A model generated the notes under the pieces. That model did no database searches and was not told the origin of the DNA. It worked only from the letters and a program-made list of their open reading frames with translations. From Pseudomonadota bacterium (GTDB lineage: Bacteria > Myxococcota > Myxococcia > Myxococcales > Myxococcaceae): 64,000 bases of DNA. Every line of letters starts with the position of its first letter. Positions within the stretch are counted from its first letter, which is position 1. Shown here piece after piece: positions 1-8,846 of this stretch. Position numbers and translations under genes: made by a program. The stretch spans positions 93,668 through 157,667 of the forward strand of contig JAFAAN010000061.1 in NCBI GenBank assembly GCA_023426545.1, read 5' to 3'.

Positions 1-46
1 TACACAGCGCTCGCTTCGCGGAGCTCTTGGTCTTCATCGCACGCAT
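1..46 (-). CDS. N-terminal fragment of an unidentified protein (runs off left edge)
   Basis: Read leftwards, an ATG at 46 is preceded by a GGAAGGA ribosome-binding motif about nine bases upstream and opens a frame beginning MRAMKTKSSAKR that stays open to the window edge. A second ATG lies three codons in. Only 15 codons are visible, rich in Lys/Arg/Ser, so neither family nor function can be given. The good ribosome site is the main reason for listing it. Confidence 0.35.
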   Translation of the reverse strand, partial: MRAMKTKSSAKRALC

Positions 47-221
47 CCCCGGGTGTCCTTCCGGTCAGCAGCCTAGCCAGCGGCGTGCCGGCCGTCTGGA
101 TGGTGCGATTCCGCGCCCTTGGGCACGACACCATGCGCCATGGCGCGAAGCCCACGAACCGGACGTGCGTTACGCGCTACGCGCCCGGTGAGCACCTTTC
201 CAGCGAACGTCCACTCGGAGT

Positions 222-575
222 GTGGTCATGACGCTGGGGCTCGCGATTCTTGGACTCTTCACGGCGCTGCTGTCATTGGCGGCCATCTTTCCCATTCACG
301 AGGCGAAGTGGTTCGGCTTCGGCGTCCTGGCGATAGCGCTCTGCGCATTGGGAGGCGCCTTCAGCGGCCCGCACCTGCGCACCGCCACGCCCTGGGGCGT
401 GGGCACCGCGCTCGTCATCTGGGCGCTGGTGGCCCTGGGCACGGGAGGCGTCAGCGGCTGGCTTGGCTGGACGGCCCTGGGCCTTGGCCTGGCGTATCTC
501 GCGCTGGGAATGCTGCACTTCATCCGCAGGGTGGTGCCCCCCGAGCGGCTGCCGCGCTTCCTGCATGCCTCATGA
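222..575 (+). CDS. Small four-helix integral membrane protein
   Basis: A 117-residue, strongly hydrophobic protein with about four predicted membrane helices (roughly residues 3-22, 31-47, 58-77 and 83-103) and a short basic C-terminus. The start is either GTG 222 or the ATG two codons on (228); a CGGAG motif lies just upstream. There are no catalytic motifs and I do not recognise the family. It stands alone, followed by more than 300 bases without a gene. Its composition and codon use match the neighbours, so it is probably real, but its role is unknown. Confidence 0.6.
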   Translation: MVMTLGLAILGLFTALLSLAAIFPIHEAKWFGFGVLAIALCALGGAFSGPHLRTATPWGVGTALVIWALVALGTGGVSGWLGWTALGLGLAYLALGMLHFIRRVVPPERLPRFLHAS

Positions 576-906
576 GGTCAGGCCATCGCGCAAAGGCAAC
601 CATCCTCGTGGGTTGGGGACGGGCGCCCAGGCGAGTGGGAAAGGAGCGGCGCACCGGGCACCCGAAACCGAGCGCCCGGCGCGCGCTCACAGTTCACCGC
701 GGCGGCCCTCCCCCCCGGGGGCCAGCACGAGAGTGTTCCGCCACTGGCCCATCTCCGGCTATCGGGGAAAACCCCTGGGTCATTCAAAACCCTCCCTCAT
801 CGAAAGGCGAGGCGCCGCTGTGAGGGAAGTTCTGAACGTTCGAGACGCACCGCGAAGATGATCAAGGACTGGGCGCAATCCCTGACGGGCGTATACTTCA
901 CTAACC
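576..906. other. Intergenic region upstream of the LuxR-type regulator
   Basis: About 330 bases with no credible gene; frames crossing it are proline/arginine-rich and lack ribosome sites. It holds an 8-base palindrome GAACGTTC near 835-842 and a TATACT hexamer at 892-897. If TATACT is the -10 element of the downstream gene, transcription would begin at about 904, only a few bases before its GTG. No matching -35 element is evident. Confidence 0.3.
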
Positions 907-2034
907 GTGATTCGTTTGAATTCCGAGGAGCAGGGCCTGCTGGCGGACCTGGAGGCGTTGCTCGTGGAGGCCGAGCCTGGGACGGAGTCCCTGCCCTTGG
1001 TGCTGAGCGCCCTCCGAGAGTCTTTGCGGGCCGAGCGCGCCGTGGCCTATGGCGTGGACGTGGGCCCGGAGCGCTACCACGCGAGCTACTCCCACTGCGC
1101 GGGCTTCCCCTTCCCTGCCGCGACCGTGCACACAGCCATCGAGAACCAGGTGTCTGCCAGGAACGAGCCCTGGGGCTGGTTCAATCCCGCACGTCCGGAG
1201 CCAGCCCAGCGCAACCGCGCGCTGCACTTCCGCTCCCTGGCGGAAACCGAGACGGCGCGGCAGATGCCATTACATGACCTGTCTGCCGTCGAGGTGGGGC
1301 GGCGGCTGGGGATGAGCGAGGACTTGCTGGAGAGCACCCGTGAGCGCATCAGCGCCCGCGCCGGCGCGATGTTCCGGCAGCTCGGCGTGGAGCACATGCA
1401 GTGGCTTCGCACGCTCGTCTGCGATGGCCCCGTGCTCCTGGGCTGGGTGGGCCTGGCCCGCGCCGAGCCCTTCACCGACCGTGAACAGCGGCTGCTCCAG
1501 GCCTTGACGCCCGCGCTGCAACGGCGGCTGACCATGGAGACGCGGCTGCGCGAGTCCGGGCTGATGTCCACGGCGCTGGCGGTGGCGATGGAGGCCCTCG
1601 GGCGCGCCGCCTGGGTGGTCAGCTCCAGTGGCCGCGTGGTGCACGCCAACAACGCCGGACGCACCCGGCTGGAGCGGCACGACCCGGAGCTGATGGAAGC
1701 GCTGCGGCGCGGCGCCCAGGGGATTCCCTGCTCCGGCCCGCTCACGATGACGCCGCTGGTCACCACCGGCCTGCCACCACATTACCTGGCCATCGACACC
1801 GGCACGGCCTCCAGCGCCGCCGCGCGCGTCCAGGCGCTGTCGGCCCGGTGGTCGCTCACGGCGCGTGAGTCCGAGGTGCTGACCCACATCATCCAGGGCG
1901 AGACGAACAAGTCCATCGCGGGGCGGCTGGGCTGCGCCGAGCGCACCGTGGAGGTCCACGTCACGCACCTGCTGAGCAAGGCGCAGGTGGAGAGCCGCTC
2001 GGCGCTCATCGCCCGCTTCTTCCAGAGTTCGTGA
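907..2034 (+). CDS. LuxR-family transcriptional regulator with C-terminal HTH
   Basis: A 375-residue regulator. The last 60 residues form a clear LuxR/GerE helix-turn-helix: LTARESEVL, then a GETNKSIAGRLG turn, then CAERTVEVHVTHL. The roughly 315-residue N-terminal part has no recognised motif and is probably a sensor or PAS/GAF-like region; no receiver-type aspartate pocket was seen, so it is not an obvious response regulator. The start used is GTG 907; no strong ribosome site precedes it, and a TATACT -10-like element ten bases upstream would give an almost leaderless mRNA. The stop overlaps the start of the downstream phosphatase gene by four bases (GTGA), so the two are translationally coupled and the regulator may control that gene or sense its product. 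Confidence 0.8.
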   Translation: MIRLNSEEQGLLADLEALLVEAEPGTESLPLVLSALRESLRAERAVAYGVDVGPERYHASYSHCAGFPFPAATVHTAIENQVSARNEPWGWFNPARPEPAQRNRALHFRSLAETETARQMPLHDLSAVEVGRRLGMSEDLLESTRERISARAGAMFRQLGVEHMQWLRTLVCDGPVLLGWVGLARAEPFTDREQRLLQALTPALQRRLTMETRLRESGLMSTALAVAMEALGRAAWVVSSSGRVVHANNAGRTRLERHDPELMEALRRGAQGIPCSGPLTMTPLVTTGLPPHYLAIDTGTASSAAARVQALSARWSLTARESEVLTHIIQGETNKSIAGRLGCAERTVEVHVTHLLSKAQVESRSALIARFFQSS

Positions 2035-3200
2035 GCGACGCCCTCCTCCAGACCGCGCGCCGCCGCGCCCGGGAAGCGGTGGCGGCGGGGCCTCGCTCGG
2101 CCCCGCCTCGAGGTGACGCCTCCTGGCGACGGCGGCTCGTCATCGGGGACCCGCAGGCCGACCTGGACCACGTCCTGGCCATCCTCGCGCACCAGCAACT
2201 GCTGGGAGACGACGGCTGGCTCCGGCCCGGCGTGCAGCTGGTCTCCGTGGGCGACCACTTCGACTGGGGACTGCCCGGCGAGCGCGCCACCGCCGCCGCC
2301 AGTGGGCTGGCGCTGGTGGCCTGGCTGGCCGCCCACGCCTCCGACCAGGCGGTGCTGCTGCTGGGCAACCACGACCTGGGACGCGTGGGCGAGCTGGCTG
2401 GCTTCACGGATGCGAGCTTCGCGGAGGCCCAGGCCGAGGCGGACCGGGCCTACCGGGGCGGCGACACGGACGCCGCGGCCGAGCAGGCCTTCCTCGCGCG
2501 CTGGCCCCAGGTGCCCACCGCGGAGCTGGTGGCGCGCGACTTCGGCAACTTCCGCGAGGCGCAACGCACCTGGGTGGAGCACCTGCTGCGCGCGAAGCGC
2601 TTCCGCGTGGCCCATGCCGCGGGCCCGGACCTGCTGGTGTTGCACGCGGGCGTCACGCACGAGGACCTGGACGTGACTGGCCTGCCCCAGGCCCACCACG
2701 CGGACGCGCACGCGGTGGCGAGCGCGCTGAACGCGGCCCTCGACACGGCGGTGGCGGCGTGGACGCAAGGTCCGCTCGTCATCCCGGGACTGCACCAGCC
2801 CGGAGACGCGGCCCACGGCGAGGGGACGGGCATCTTCTATCAGCGGCCCAGCCTCCTTCCGGAGGACGCAGAGCGCGTGCGCCACACACCCCGGCGCCGC
2901 TTCGACCCGAGGCGGCTCCCCCTGGGGCTGACACAGGTGGTAGGCCACACGCGCGACAAGCGCAGCCGCGAGCTGCTGGGACTCCCGGCCACGGGAGCCC
3001 GGGACGGCGTGCTGCGGCACCTCGTCACCGACGGGAGTCGCGTCGACTATGCCCCCAGCGCCCCGCCCCCGGCGGCCTCCGGCGCCGCGGTGCTGATCTT
3101 CACCGACGGAGGCATGCGCACGAGCCCGGTCGAGGACTACGCGCTCTTCGACCTGGACACCCGCGCCGAGGCTACCGCGCCGAAGCCTGGAGCCCGATGA
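2031..3200 (+). CDS. Calcineurin/PPP-like metallophosphatase
   Basis: A 389-residue protein with the three spaced metal-binding signatures of the PPP/metallophosphoesterase fold: GDPQAD near residue 38, GDHFDWG near 74 (family form GDxxDRG) and GNHD near 111, followed by a late histidine in LHAGVTH. It therefore probably hydrolyses a phospho-ester with a bimetal centre; the substrate cannot be predicted. The start is GTG 2031 inside the GTGA overlap with the upstream LuxR-type gene. No signal peptide is present, so it should act in the cytoplasm. Its last 29 bases overlap the end of the convergent lipoprotein gene on the other strand. Confidence 0.8.
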   Translation: MSDALLQTARRRAREAVAAGPRSAPPRGDASWRRRLVIGDPQADLDHVLAILAHQQLLGDDGWLRPGVQLVSVGDHFDWGLPGERATAAASGLALVAWLAAHASDQAVLLLGNHDLGRVGELAGFTDASFAEAQAEADRAYRGGDTDAAAEQAFLARWPQVPTAELVARDFGNFREAQRTWVEHLLRAKRFRVAHAAGPDLLVLHAGVTHEDLDVTGLPQAHHADAHAVASALNAALDTAVAAWTQGPLVIPGLHQPGDAAHGEGTGIFYQRPSLLPEDAERVRHTPRRRFDPRRLPLGLTQVVGHTRDKRSRELLGLPATGARDGVLRHLVTDGSRVDYAPSAPPPAASGAAVLIFTDGGMRTSPVEDYALFDLDTRAEATAPKPGAR

Positions 3201-4527
3201 GCTTCTTCTCCAGCCCGGCCACCGTGCGCGGCGACACCTGCGAGGCGGGCAGCGTCTTCGCGAAGGTGATGGCCTCCTCCAGCGTCTTCACCGCGGACGC
3301 CGTGTCCTTGCGCGCGACGAAGATGTCCGCGCGGCCCGACAGCACGGAGAGCCGCCGCGCGCCCTGGACACGCGCCAGCGCGCGGTCGCTGGCGGCGAGC
3401 GCCTCGTCGAGCCGCCCCTCCAGACGGTACAGCGTCGCCAGCCGCGCGGGCGGGTTGTAGTCCTGGGGCAGGTCCTTCTCGCTCTGCTCGATGGCGGCAA
3501 TCGCCCGTCCGGGGGTCTCCAGCTTCATCGCCGCGAGCATGCGGTGCGAGTCGAACACCGTCCGCGCCTGCGGGCTGGGCGCCTTCGCCGCCTCGGCCTC
3601 CAGGAACGCCAGCCACTCCGAGGCCAGGGCCTTCACGCCCGCCGCGTCCTCCGCCGCCTCGCGCGCCTGCACGCGCACTTCATACAGGCCGGAGCGGTCG
3701 TCCGCGGACATGTCGATGGCCGGAGGCGCCAGGGCCTCCGCCACCTTCGCCTCCATCCCCCCGCGCAGCTCCGCCGCCGCGGCATCGTCCTCCGGCAGCG
3801 CCAGCGCGCAGGCCATGCCCAGCAGGGCGCCGTTGGCCCAGGACAGCGAGCGCGGCGTCCTCGGCAGTTCGTCCAGCGCCCTGCGCGCGCACGCCTCGTA
3901 CTGCTTCGCGCCGTACATCGCCGTCAGCAATGACTCCACCGCGCGGCCCCGGCGGGACCAGTCCGCGGGCGCCTCGGTCATGGCCTCCACGAGCGTCTCG
4001 GCCGCCTCGTCCGAGCGCCCTTCCGCATAGAGCGCGTCGCCGCGCGCCAGCAGGGCCTCGGCGCCGGTGATGCCGCCCTGGTACGCGCGCTCACCGTCCT
4101 CGAAGAGCTTCTCCAACTGCGCCACGGTGGCGCTCCCGGCGAAGCGCAGCAGGGCCTTCTCCTGCCGCGGGTCGATGACGTACAGCGTGGGCCAGAACTC
4201 CACCGGGTACTGCTCCTGGAACGCCGCGTTCGACGTCAGGTCGGTGTTCACCTCCAGCCACACGAAGCGGCCCGCGTGCCGGGCCAGGGCGGCGTCCGAC
4301 AGGACATAGGCCTTCATCGATCGGCACGTGTGACACCAGGGCGCCCAGACATCGACGAAGAGGGGGAGCCCCTTCGCCTTCGCCTCGGCGAGCGCGCGGG
4401 CGTAGTCATCCTGGATGAAGGGCAGCGGCGACCCGGCATGCGGGGTGTCCGCCGCGGGAGCATTCGTGTTCGCGGCGGTGCAGGCGACGAGCCCCGACAG
4501 GAGCAGGCAGGCGGCGAAGAGGCGCAT
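3172..4527 (-). CDS. Thioredoxin-domain lipoprotein with TPR-like C-terminus
   Basis: A 451-residue envelope protein. The N-terminus is a lipoprotein signal (MRLFAACLLLSGLVAC) with lipobox Cys 16. Residues about 40-150 form a thioredoxin fold with the active site WAPWCHTC and the cis-Pro segment EFWPTLYV. The rest, about 150-451, is helical with TPR-like repeats, suggesting protein-protein contacts. The architecture resembles thiol-disulfide interchange lipoproteins of the DsbD-C/thioredoxin_7 type. It probably reduces or isomerises disulfides in periplasmic or outer-membrane clients. The start is ATG 4527, with the divergent GTPase gene about 110 bases away. Confidence 0.8.
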   Translation of the reverse strand: MRLFAACLLLSGLVACTAANTNAPAADTPHAGSPLPFIQDDYARALAEAKAKGLPLFVDVWAPWCHTCRSMKAYVLSDAALARHAGRFVWLEVNTDLTSNAAFQEQYPVEFWPTLYVIDPRQEKALLRFAGSATVAQLEKLFEDGERAYQGGITGAEALLARGDALYAEGRSDEAAETLVEAMTEAPADWSRRGRAVESLLTAMYGAKQYEACARRALDELPRTPRSLSWANGALLGMACALALPEDDAAAAELRGGMEAKVAEALAPPAIDMSADDRSGLYEVRVQAREAAEDAAGVKALASEWLAFLEAEAAKAPSPQARTVFDSHRMLAAMKLETPGRAIAAIEQSEKDLPQDYNPPARLATLYRLEGRLDEALAASDRALARVQGARRLSVLSGRADIFVARKDTASAVKTLEEAITFAKTLPASQVSPRTVAGLEKKLIGLQASAR

Positions 4528-4635
4528 GGGCTCACCCTACCGCGCTCCACCGGCGCTGTCCCCCGCTGACACCTGGCGGGACAAGTGCCTGGGCACGGAG
4601 CCCTCCTGCGTGCTGTGGTGCGCGGACGACCGGTG

Positions 4636-6378
4636 ATGAGAGACCCGTACGCCCTGCGCACCTGCCTCGCGTCCGCCCTGGACGCCCTGCCCGCCCCCGA
4701 GCGCTTTCCCAGCGCAGCGGACGCCGAGCTCGCCCGCCGTCTGGCCGAGCGCCTCCGCCGTGACTTGCTGCCCCGCCTGGGCTCGGCCGATGCGCCCCTG
4801 CTGCTGGTGGCCATCGCCGGCCCCAACAACGTGGGCAAGTCCACCCTCTTCAACGCGCTGGTGGGCGCGGCGCTGTCCCCCGCGAGGCCCGAGGGCGGGC
4901 TCACCAAGCAATGCCTGGCGGCGGCCCATCCGGAGTCCTGGAGCGGTCCGCTGAAGGACTACCTCACGCGGCGCTATGACACGGTGCCGGTGGCCTCCGG
5001 AGACGTGGCGCCCGTGGACCAGCCCGGCCCTCCGGGGCGGCTGTACCTGGTGCTGTCGGATGCCGTGCCCCGCGGGCTGCTCGTCATGGACACGCCGGAC
5101 TTCGACAGCGTGTACCGCGACAACCGGGAGCGCGCGGAGGCGCTGCTCGTCACCGTGGACGTGCTCGTCTTCGTGGTGAGCCGGCAGACGTACCAGAACG
5201 CCGCGCTGGTGGACTTCCTGCGCGCGGCCGTGGGACACGGGCGGCCGTACCTGCTCGTCTACAACGAGGCCACGCGCGAGGAGGTGGCCCGAGGGCACCT
5301 GGACAAGCTCGCCGCGGACGTGGGCCACCCGGCGCTGGCCCGCTACCTGGCGCCGCACCAGCCCGATGTAGAGGCGGGGCTGAAGCCCCTGGCCACGGAG
5401 CCGCTGGACGGCAAGCCCGCCCTGGGCGCGCTGCTGGGGCAGGCCGAGCACGCGCGTGAGCTGAAGGCCCGGGCCCTGGAGGCGTCGCTCGCGGACGCGC
5501 GCGCGGAGCTGGAGTCCGTATCGCGCGCGGCATCGGAAGCATCCCGGGAGCCCGACCGGCTCCGGAAGCGGCTGCGCCACGAGTTGGACGTGGTGGGCGC
5601 GCACGCGGCCCTGAAAGCCGTGCCCGCGGACGTGCTCATCGACGCCTTCCGCGACGAGTTGGACGCGCGCAGCCACTTCCACAAATGGGTGCGCCTGCCC
5701 TTCCGGGGGCTGGCCACCGCGCTCACCTTCGTCACGCGCAAGGTGCGCCAGTCCTTCACCGCGCCCGAGGCCCCAGGCGCGGACACGCCGACGCATGCGG
5801 TGGACGAGACGCTGAAAGACGGAGTCCGGCGGCTGGTCGATGCCTTCGCCCCCGAGGTGGCCACCTGGCGCGCCGACGCGCAGACGCGGGCGAAGCTGGA
5901 GGAGTCCTTCGGCCCGGCGACGCTGGCGAAGCTGGAGGAGCCGCTGGGCTTCGAGCCCCTGCACGCGCACGCGGCGGACCGCGCCACGCTGTACGCCTAC
6001 TGCCGGGAGCTGGTGGCCGCGGAGCTCCAGGGCGGCATGCAGGAGGAACTACTCCAGACCCTGACGACGCTGGTGTACTCCGTGCCGTCCGGCGCGGCGG
6101 CGGTCGTGACGGTGGCCACGGGCGGACTGGGCCACGACGCGGTGGTCTGGGCCGGCACCCTGCTGTCCACGCCGCTGATGGAGCGCTTCGTGGACCTGCT
6201 GGGCGCCCAGGTCCGGGCCCGCGTCACCCGCAAGTGGGCGGACGCCCATGGCTCCACCCTGTCGAAGGCCCTGGAGGAGCGGTACTTCTCCGACGTCCTG
6301 CAACAGCTCGATGGGCTGGCGGACGACTGGACCCGGACGGCGGCCCGGCTGGCCGAGGCCCGGGCGGGACTGGCCTGA
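4636..6378 (+). CDS. Dynamin-like/TRAFAC-class GTPase with C-terminal hydrophobic segment
   Basis: A roughly 580-residue GTPase. G1 is GPNNVGKST at residues 62-70 and G3 is DTPDFDS; the usual G4 NKxD is replaced by YNEAT, so guanine specificity is not assured. After the G domain comes a long helical region and, about 100 residues from the end, a Gly/Ala/Val-rich hydrophobic stretch that could insert in a membrane, as in bacterial dynamin-like proteins. The frame is open back to GTG 4585, but GTG 4633/ATG 4636 is preferred because homology-like sequence begins there. It is a distant paralogue of the GTPase at 18.2-19.9 kb in length, order and DTPD motif. Role unknown; membrane remodelling is inference. 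Confidence 0.72.
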   Translation: MRDPYALRTCLASALDALPAPERFPSAADAELARRLAERLRRDLLPRLGSADAPLLLVAIAGPNNVGKSTLFNALVGAALSPARPEGGLTKQCLAAAHPESWSGPLKDYLTRRYDTVPVASGDVAPVDQPGPPGRLYLVLSDAVPRGLLVMDTPDFDSVYRDNRERAEALLVTVDVLVFVVSRQTYQNAALVDFLRAAVGHGRPYLLVYNEATREEVARGHLDKLAADVGHPALARYLAPHQPDVEAGLKPLATEPLDGKPALGALLGQAEHARELKARALEASLADARAELESVSRAASEASREPDRLRKRLRHELDVVGAHAALKAVPADVLIDAFRDELDARSHFHKWVRLPFRGLATALTFVTRKVRQSFTAPEAPGADTPTHAVDETLKDGVRRLVDAFAPEVATWRADAQTRAKLEESFGPATLAKLEEPLGFEPLHAHAADRATLYAYCRELVAAELQGGMQEELLQTLTTLVYSVPSGAAAVVTVATGGLGHDAVVWAGTLLSTPLMERFVDLLGAQVRARVTRKWADAHGSTLSKALEERYFSDVLQQLDGLADDWTRTAARLAEARAGLA

Positions 6379-6479
6379 CGGCGGGCGCGGCGGGCGTGGC
6401 GTCCGCCGCTTCGTGATGCCTCGGGGAGGAGCCAGGCGCGGGTGGCCGTGGAAACTCCGTCCGTGCGTGCCCGGCTGCA

Positions 6480-7571
6480 ATGCGCCATGCTGTGCGTCTC
6501 ATGAACGGCTCTGATCCGGCCGACCTGGGCTCGTCCCCTCCTGTCCTCTCCTTCCGACACCTGCTGACCGAGGCCGTCAGCACGTTCCTGGACGAAGCAC
6601 GCATGCCCTGCGCGCAGACGGCGGACGCCATCGGCGAGCTCATCGTCACCCTCTCGCGCTACCGCGAAGAGGGCGCCCCCCTCTTCCCCATGGCCTTCGT
6701 GGGGGACGACCTGGGACGAATGCTCGAACAGCTGGGCGGGCATGACCCCATCGCCATCGGCATTGGGCCTCGCTCGCGCGCCACCATCCAGCGCGCGCTC
6801 AAGCAGTGCGCGCCATTGGGCCAGGGACGCTGGTGGGCGCTCTACCTGCTGCGCGTCCCCGAGGGCTTCGCCTACGGCGTCTTCCGGACGGACCCCTTTC
6901 CCCTGGCGGAGACACCGCTGGAGCGCCTGCGCCGCGTGGATGAGGTAGGCGTCGGCATCGTCGGCGTGCTCCAGCTCGCGGACAACATCCTGGAGCTGCG
7001 CTCGGGTGGGGGGCTGTGTCGCCATGTGTACCTGTCTGGCGCGCGGGTGGAGTCCGCCTCGCCGCCGGAGGTGATGGCGGAGCTGGCGGACGCCGTGACG
7101 GACGGCATCACCACGCCCAGCCGGGAGCGGGCGCGAGGCTTCTTCCGCCGGGTGCTCTTCGAGGTGATGCAGGGCTCGCACGGCGCGCTCGTGGCGGTGC
7201 TGCCGCGGGAACGGGCGGGCTCGTCGCTGTTCGTCGACGGCATCATCCTTCCCAGGCCGCTGGACATCGTGGCGCTGCTGGAACGCTACCACTCGGACCC
7301 GACCGCCGGCGCTGGCACCGCGGTGCGAGCGACCGCGCACCTGCTGCGGGGCATGATGGCCACCGATGGCATCACCGTTCTGCGCGCGGACGGCTGCATC
7401 GTGGGCTACAACATCTTCGTGCGACACCCGGAGACGCTGGCCAGCCAGCCCTCCGTCGTCGGAGGCGCACGCCGTCGCACGTTCGATGTCCTGTGCGCGG
7501 CCCTGGGCTCCGAGCTCACCGCCGCGTTCATCCGCTCCCAGGACGGGGACGTGAGCTGCAAGCGCGCTTGA
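6480..7571 (+). CDS. Protein with a degenerate diadenylate-cyclase (DisA_N/DAC) fold
   Basis: A 363-residue soluble protein. The last 70 residues match the DAC fold: TDGITVLRADG at 295-305 corresponds to the DGA strand of DisA/CdaA, and GGARRRTFDVL at 328-338 to the GxRHRxA motif, followed by AAFIRSQDGDVS, which matches the VISE...GxIS strand. The catalytic signatures are altered (DGA to DGI, RHR to RRR), so it is more likely a non-enzymatic nucleotide-binding sensor (the 'DACNV' class) than a c-di-AMP synthase. The N-terminal 250 residues are unassigned. The start is ATG 6480 or ATG 6501. The glycosyltransferase gene follows after 36 bases on the same strand, suggesting co-transcription. Confidence 0.6.
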   Translation: MRHAVRLMNGSDPADLGSSPPVLSFRHLLTEAVSTFLDEARMPCAQTADAIGELIVTLSRYREEGAPLFPMAFVGDDLGRMLEQLGGHDPIAIGIGPRSRATIQRALKQCAPLGQGRWWALYLLRVPEGFAYGVFRTDPFPLAETPLERLRRVDEVGVGIVGVLQLADNILELRSGGGLCRHVYLSGARVESASPPEVMAELADAVTDGITTPSRERARGFFRRVLFEVMQGSHGALVAVLPRERAGSSLFVDGIILPRPLDIVALLERYHSDPTAGAGTAVRATAHLLRGMMATDGITVLRADGCIVGYNIFVRHPETLASQPSVVGGARRRTFDVLCAALGSELTAAFIRSQDGDVSCKRA

Positions 7572-7607
7572 GCCAAAGCAGCGGCGTGGTGACGTATCGG
7601 GGGGAGC

Positions 7608-8732
7608 ATGAACTTCGTTTTCGTGGGCACCAGCCTGGGTGCGCGTGGCACGGAGACGCACCTGGTGAGCATGGCGCGCGCGCTGTCACGGGCAGGCCAC
7701 ACGGTGGTCATCGTGGCCCACCCGCGAGGCTTCATCGCCAGGGAGCTGGTCGAGAGCGGGCTGCGCGTGGAGCCGGGCATCTTCCGCAACGCCGCGGACG
7801 TTCGCGGCGTCCGTGCCGTGCTCCGGGCCATCCGTCACTCACGGGCGGACTGGCTGGTGGGCAGCTTCGGCCATGAGTACTGGCCGCTGCTCACCGTGGC
7901 ACGGATGACGGGCACGCACGTGGCGCTGTTCCGGCACCTCAACAGCCGGCTGAAGCCCGCATCACGGCTCCTCCTCCCGCGCTGGGCCGACCGATTCATC
8001 GCCGTCTCCGTGGCCATGCGCCAGGACCTCGTGCGGCAGGGTGTGCCTGATGACCGGGTCCAGCTCCTGTACAACCCCCTGGACGTGGAGCACTTCCGGC
8101 CGGATGCGGCGCTGGGAGAGGCGGCGCGCCGGGCCCTGGGCATCAACGAAGCGGAGGTGCTCGTCGGCTTCGCGGGTGCGCTGAAGCAGGAGAAAGGCGC
8201 CTTCTGTCTGGCAAGCGCCTTCAACCAGGCGATGCGCGTCCGCCCGGCGCTGCGAGCCCTCTGGGTGGGCGAAGAAGCCGCCCATGCGCGACTGCGGGAA
8301 CACATCGCACCGGAGCACCAGACGCGGCACGTCCTCCTTGGGTGGACGCGCGACATGAAGCCGCTCTACGCCGCCATGGACGCGGTGGCCATTCCCTCGG
8401 AATGGCTGGAGCCCTTCGGGCGCGTCTCCATCGAGGCACAGGCCTGTGGCACGCCGGTCCTGGCGAGCCGCATCGGCGGCCTGCCGGAGTCGCTCCTGGA
8501 GGGGCAGAGTGGATTGCTCGTGCCTCCCGGCGACGAGGCGGCCTGGTGTGACGCGCTCACCACCCTGTGCGACCTGCCCCCCGCCCGACGCGAAGCCATG
8601 GGCATGGCTGGAGCCCGGTTCGTCCAGGAGCGCTTCTCCTCCGAGCGCATCGCGTCGGAGTTCATTGCGATGCTGGTGGCCCCGGCCCATGCCCCGAACA
8701 TCGTGAAGGCGCGGACCGGCGCCCGCGCATGA
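7608..8732 (+). CDS. GT4-family glycosyltransferase
   Basis: A 374-residue GT-B fold enzyme. The N-terminal half starts MNFVFVGTSLGARGTETHL, the glycine-rich acceptor-side loop of family 4. The C-terminal half carries the nucleotide-sugar site: VGFAGALKQEKG, then PSEWLEPFGRVSIEAQACGTPV with the E-x7-E signature, then GGLPE. It should transfer a hexose from a nucleotide sugar to a surface glycan or lipid at the cytoplasmic face of the membrane; donor and acceptor are unknown. The start is set by GGGGGGAG directly upstream of ATG 7608. Its stop codon overlaps a second, six-codon copy of its own start (see 8729). Confidence 0.85.
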   Translation: MNFVFVGTSLGARGTETHLVSMARALSRAGHTVVIVAHPRGFIARELVESGLRVEPGIFRNAADVRGVRAVLRAIRHSRADWLVGSFGHEYWPLLTVARMTGTHVALFRHLNSRLKPASRLLLPRWADRFIAVSVAMRQDLVRQGVPDDRVQLLYNPLDVEHFRPDAALGEAARRALGINEAEVLVGFAGALKQEKGAFCLASAFNQAMRVRPALRALWVGEEAAHARLREHIAPEHQTRHVLLGWTRDMKPLYAAMDAVAIPSEWLEPFGRVSIEAQACGTPVLASRIGGLPESLLEGQSGLLVPPGDEAAWCDALTTLCDLPPARREAMGMAGARFVQERFSSERIASEFIAMLVAPAHAPNIVKARTGARA

Positions 8733-8749
8733 ATTTCGTGTTCTTCTGA
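8729..8749 (+). other. Six-codon echo of the glycosyltransferase start (MNFVFF-stop)
   Basis: The ATGA at the glycosyltransferase stop opens a tiny frame encoding MNFVFF and then TGA. Its first 15 bases match the first 15 bases of the glycosyltransferase gene (7608) at all but two positions, both silent, and it encodes the same MNFVF. It looks like the leftover 5' end of a second, coupled glycosyltransferase gene that has been deleted, or a recombination scar. Chance similarity of so short a stretch cannot be excluded. Confidence 0.4.
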
Positions 8750-8846
8750 TTTGAAGCGCCCGATGGGCGACCCAACGTAGGGTGACGCAGGCAGGACCTG
8801 GGACGTTGAGGCATAGAGGAAAACCACACGCGCCGGAGGATTGCGG

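Noticed and set aside
119..861. Overlapping open frames on both strands around 119-861
   Set aside because: They are Arg/Pro/Ala-rich, overlap the better-supported membrane protein frame, and lack ribosome sites. High GC makes such frames common.
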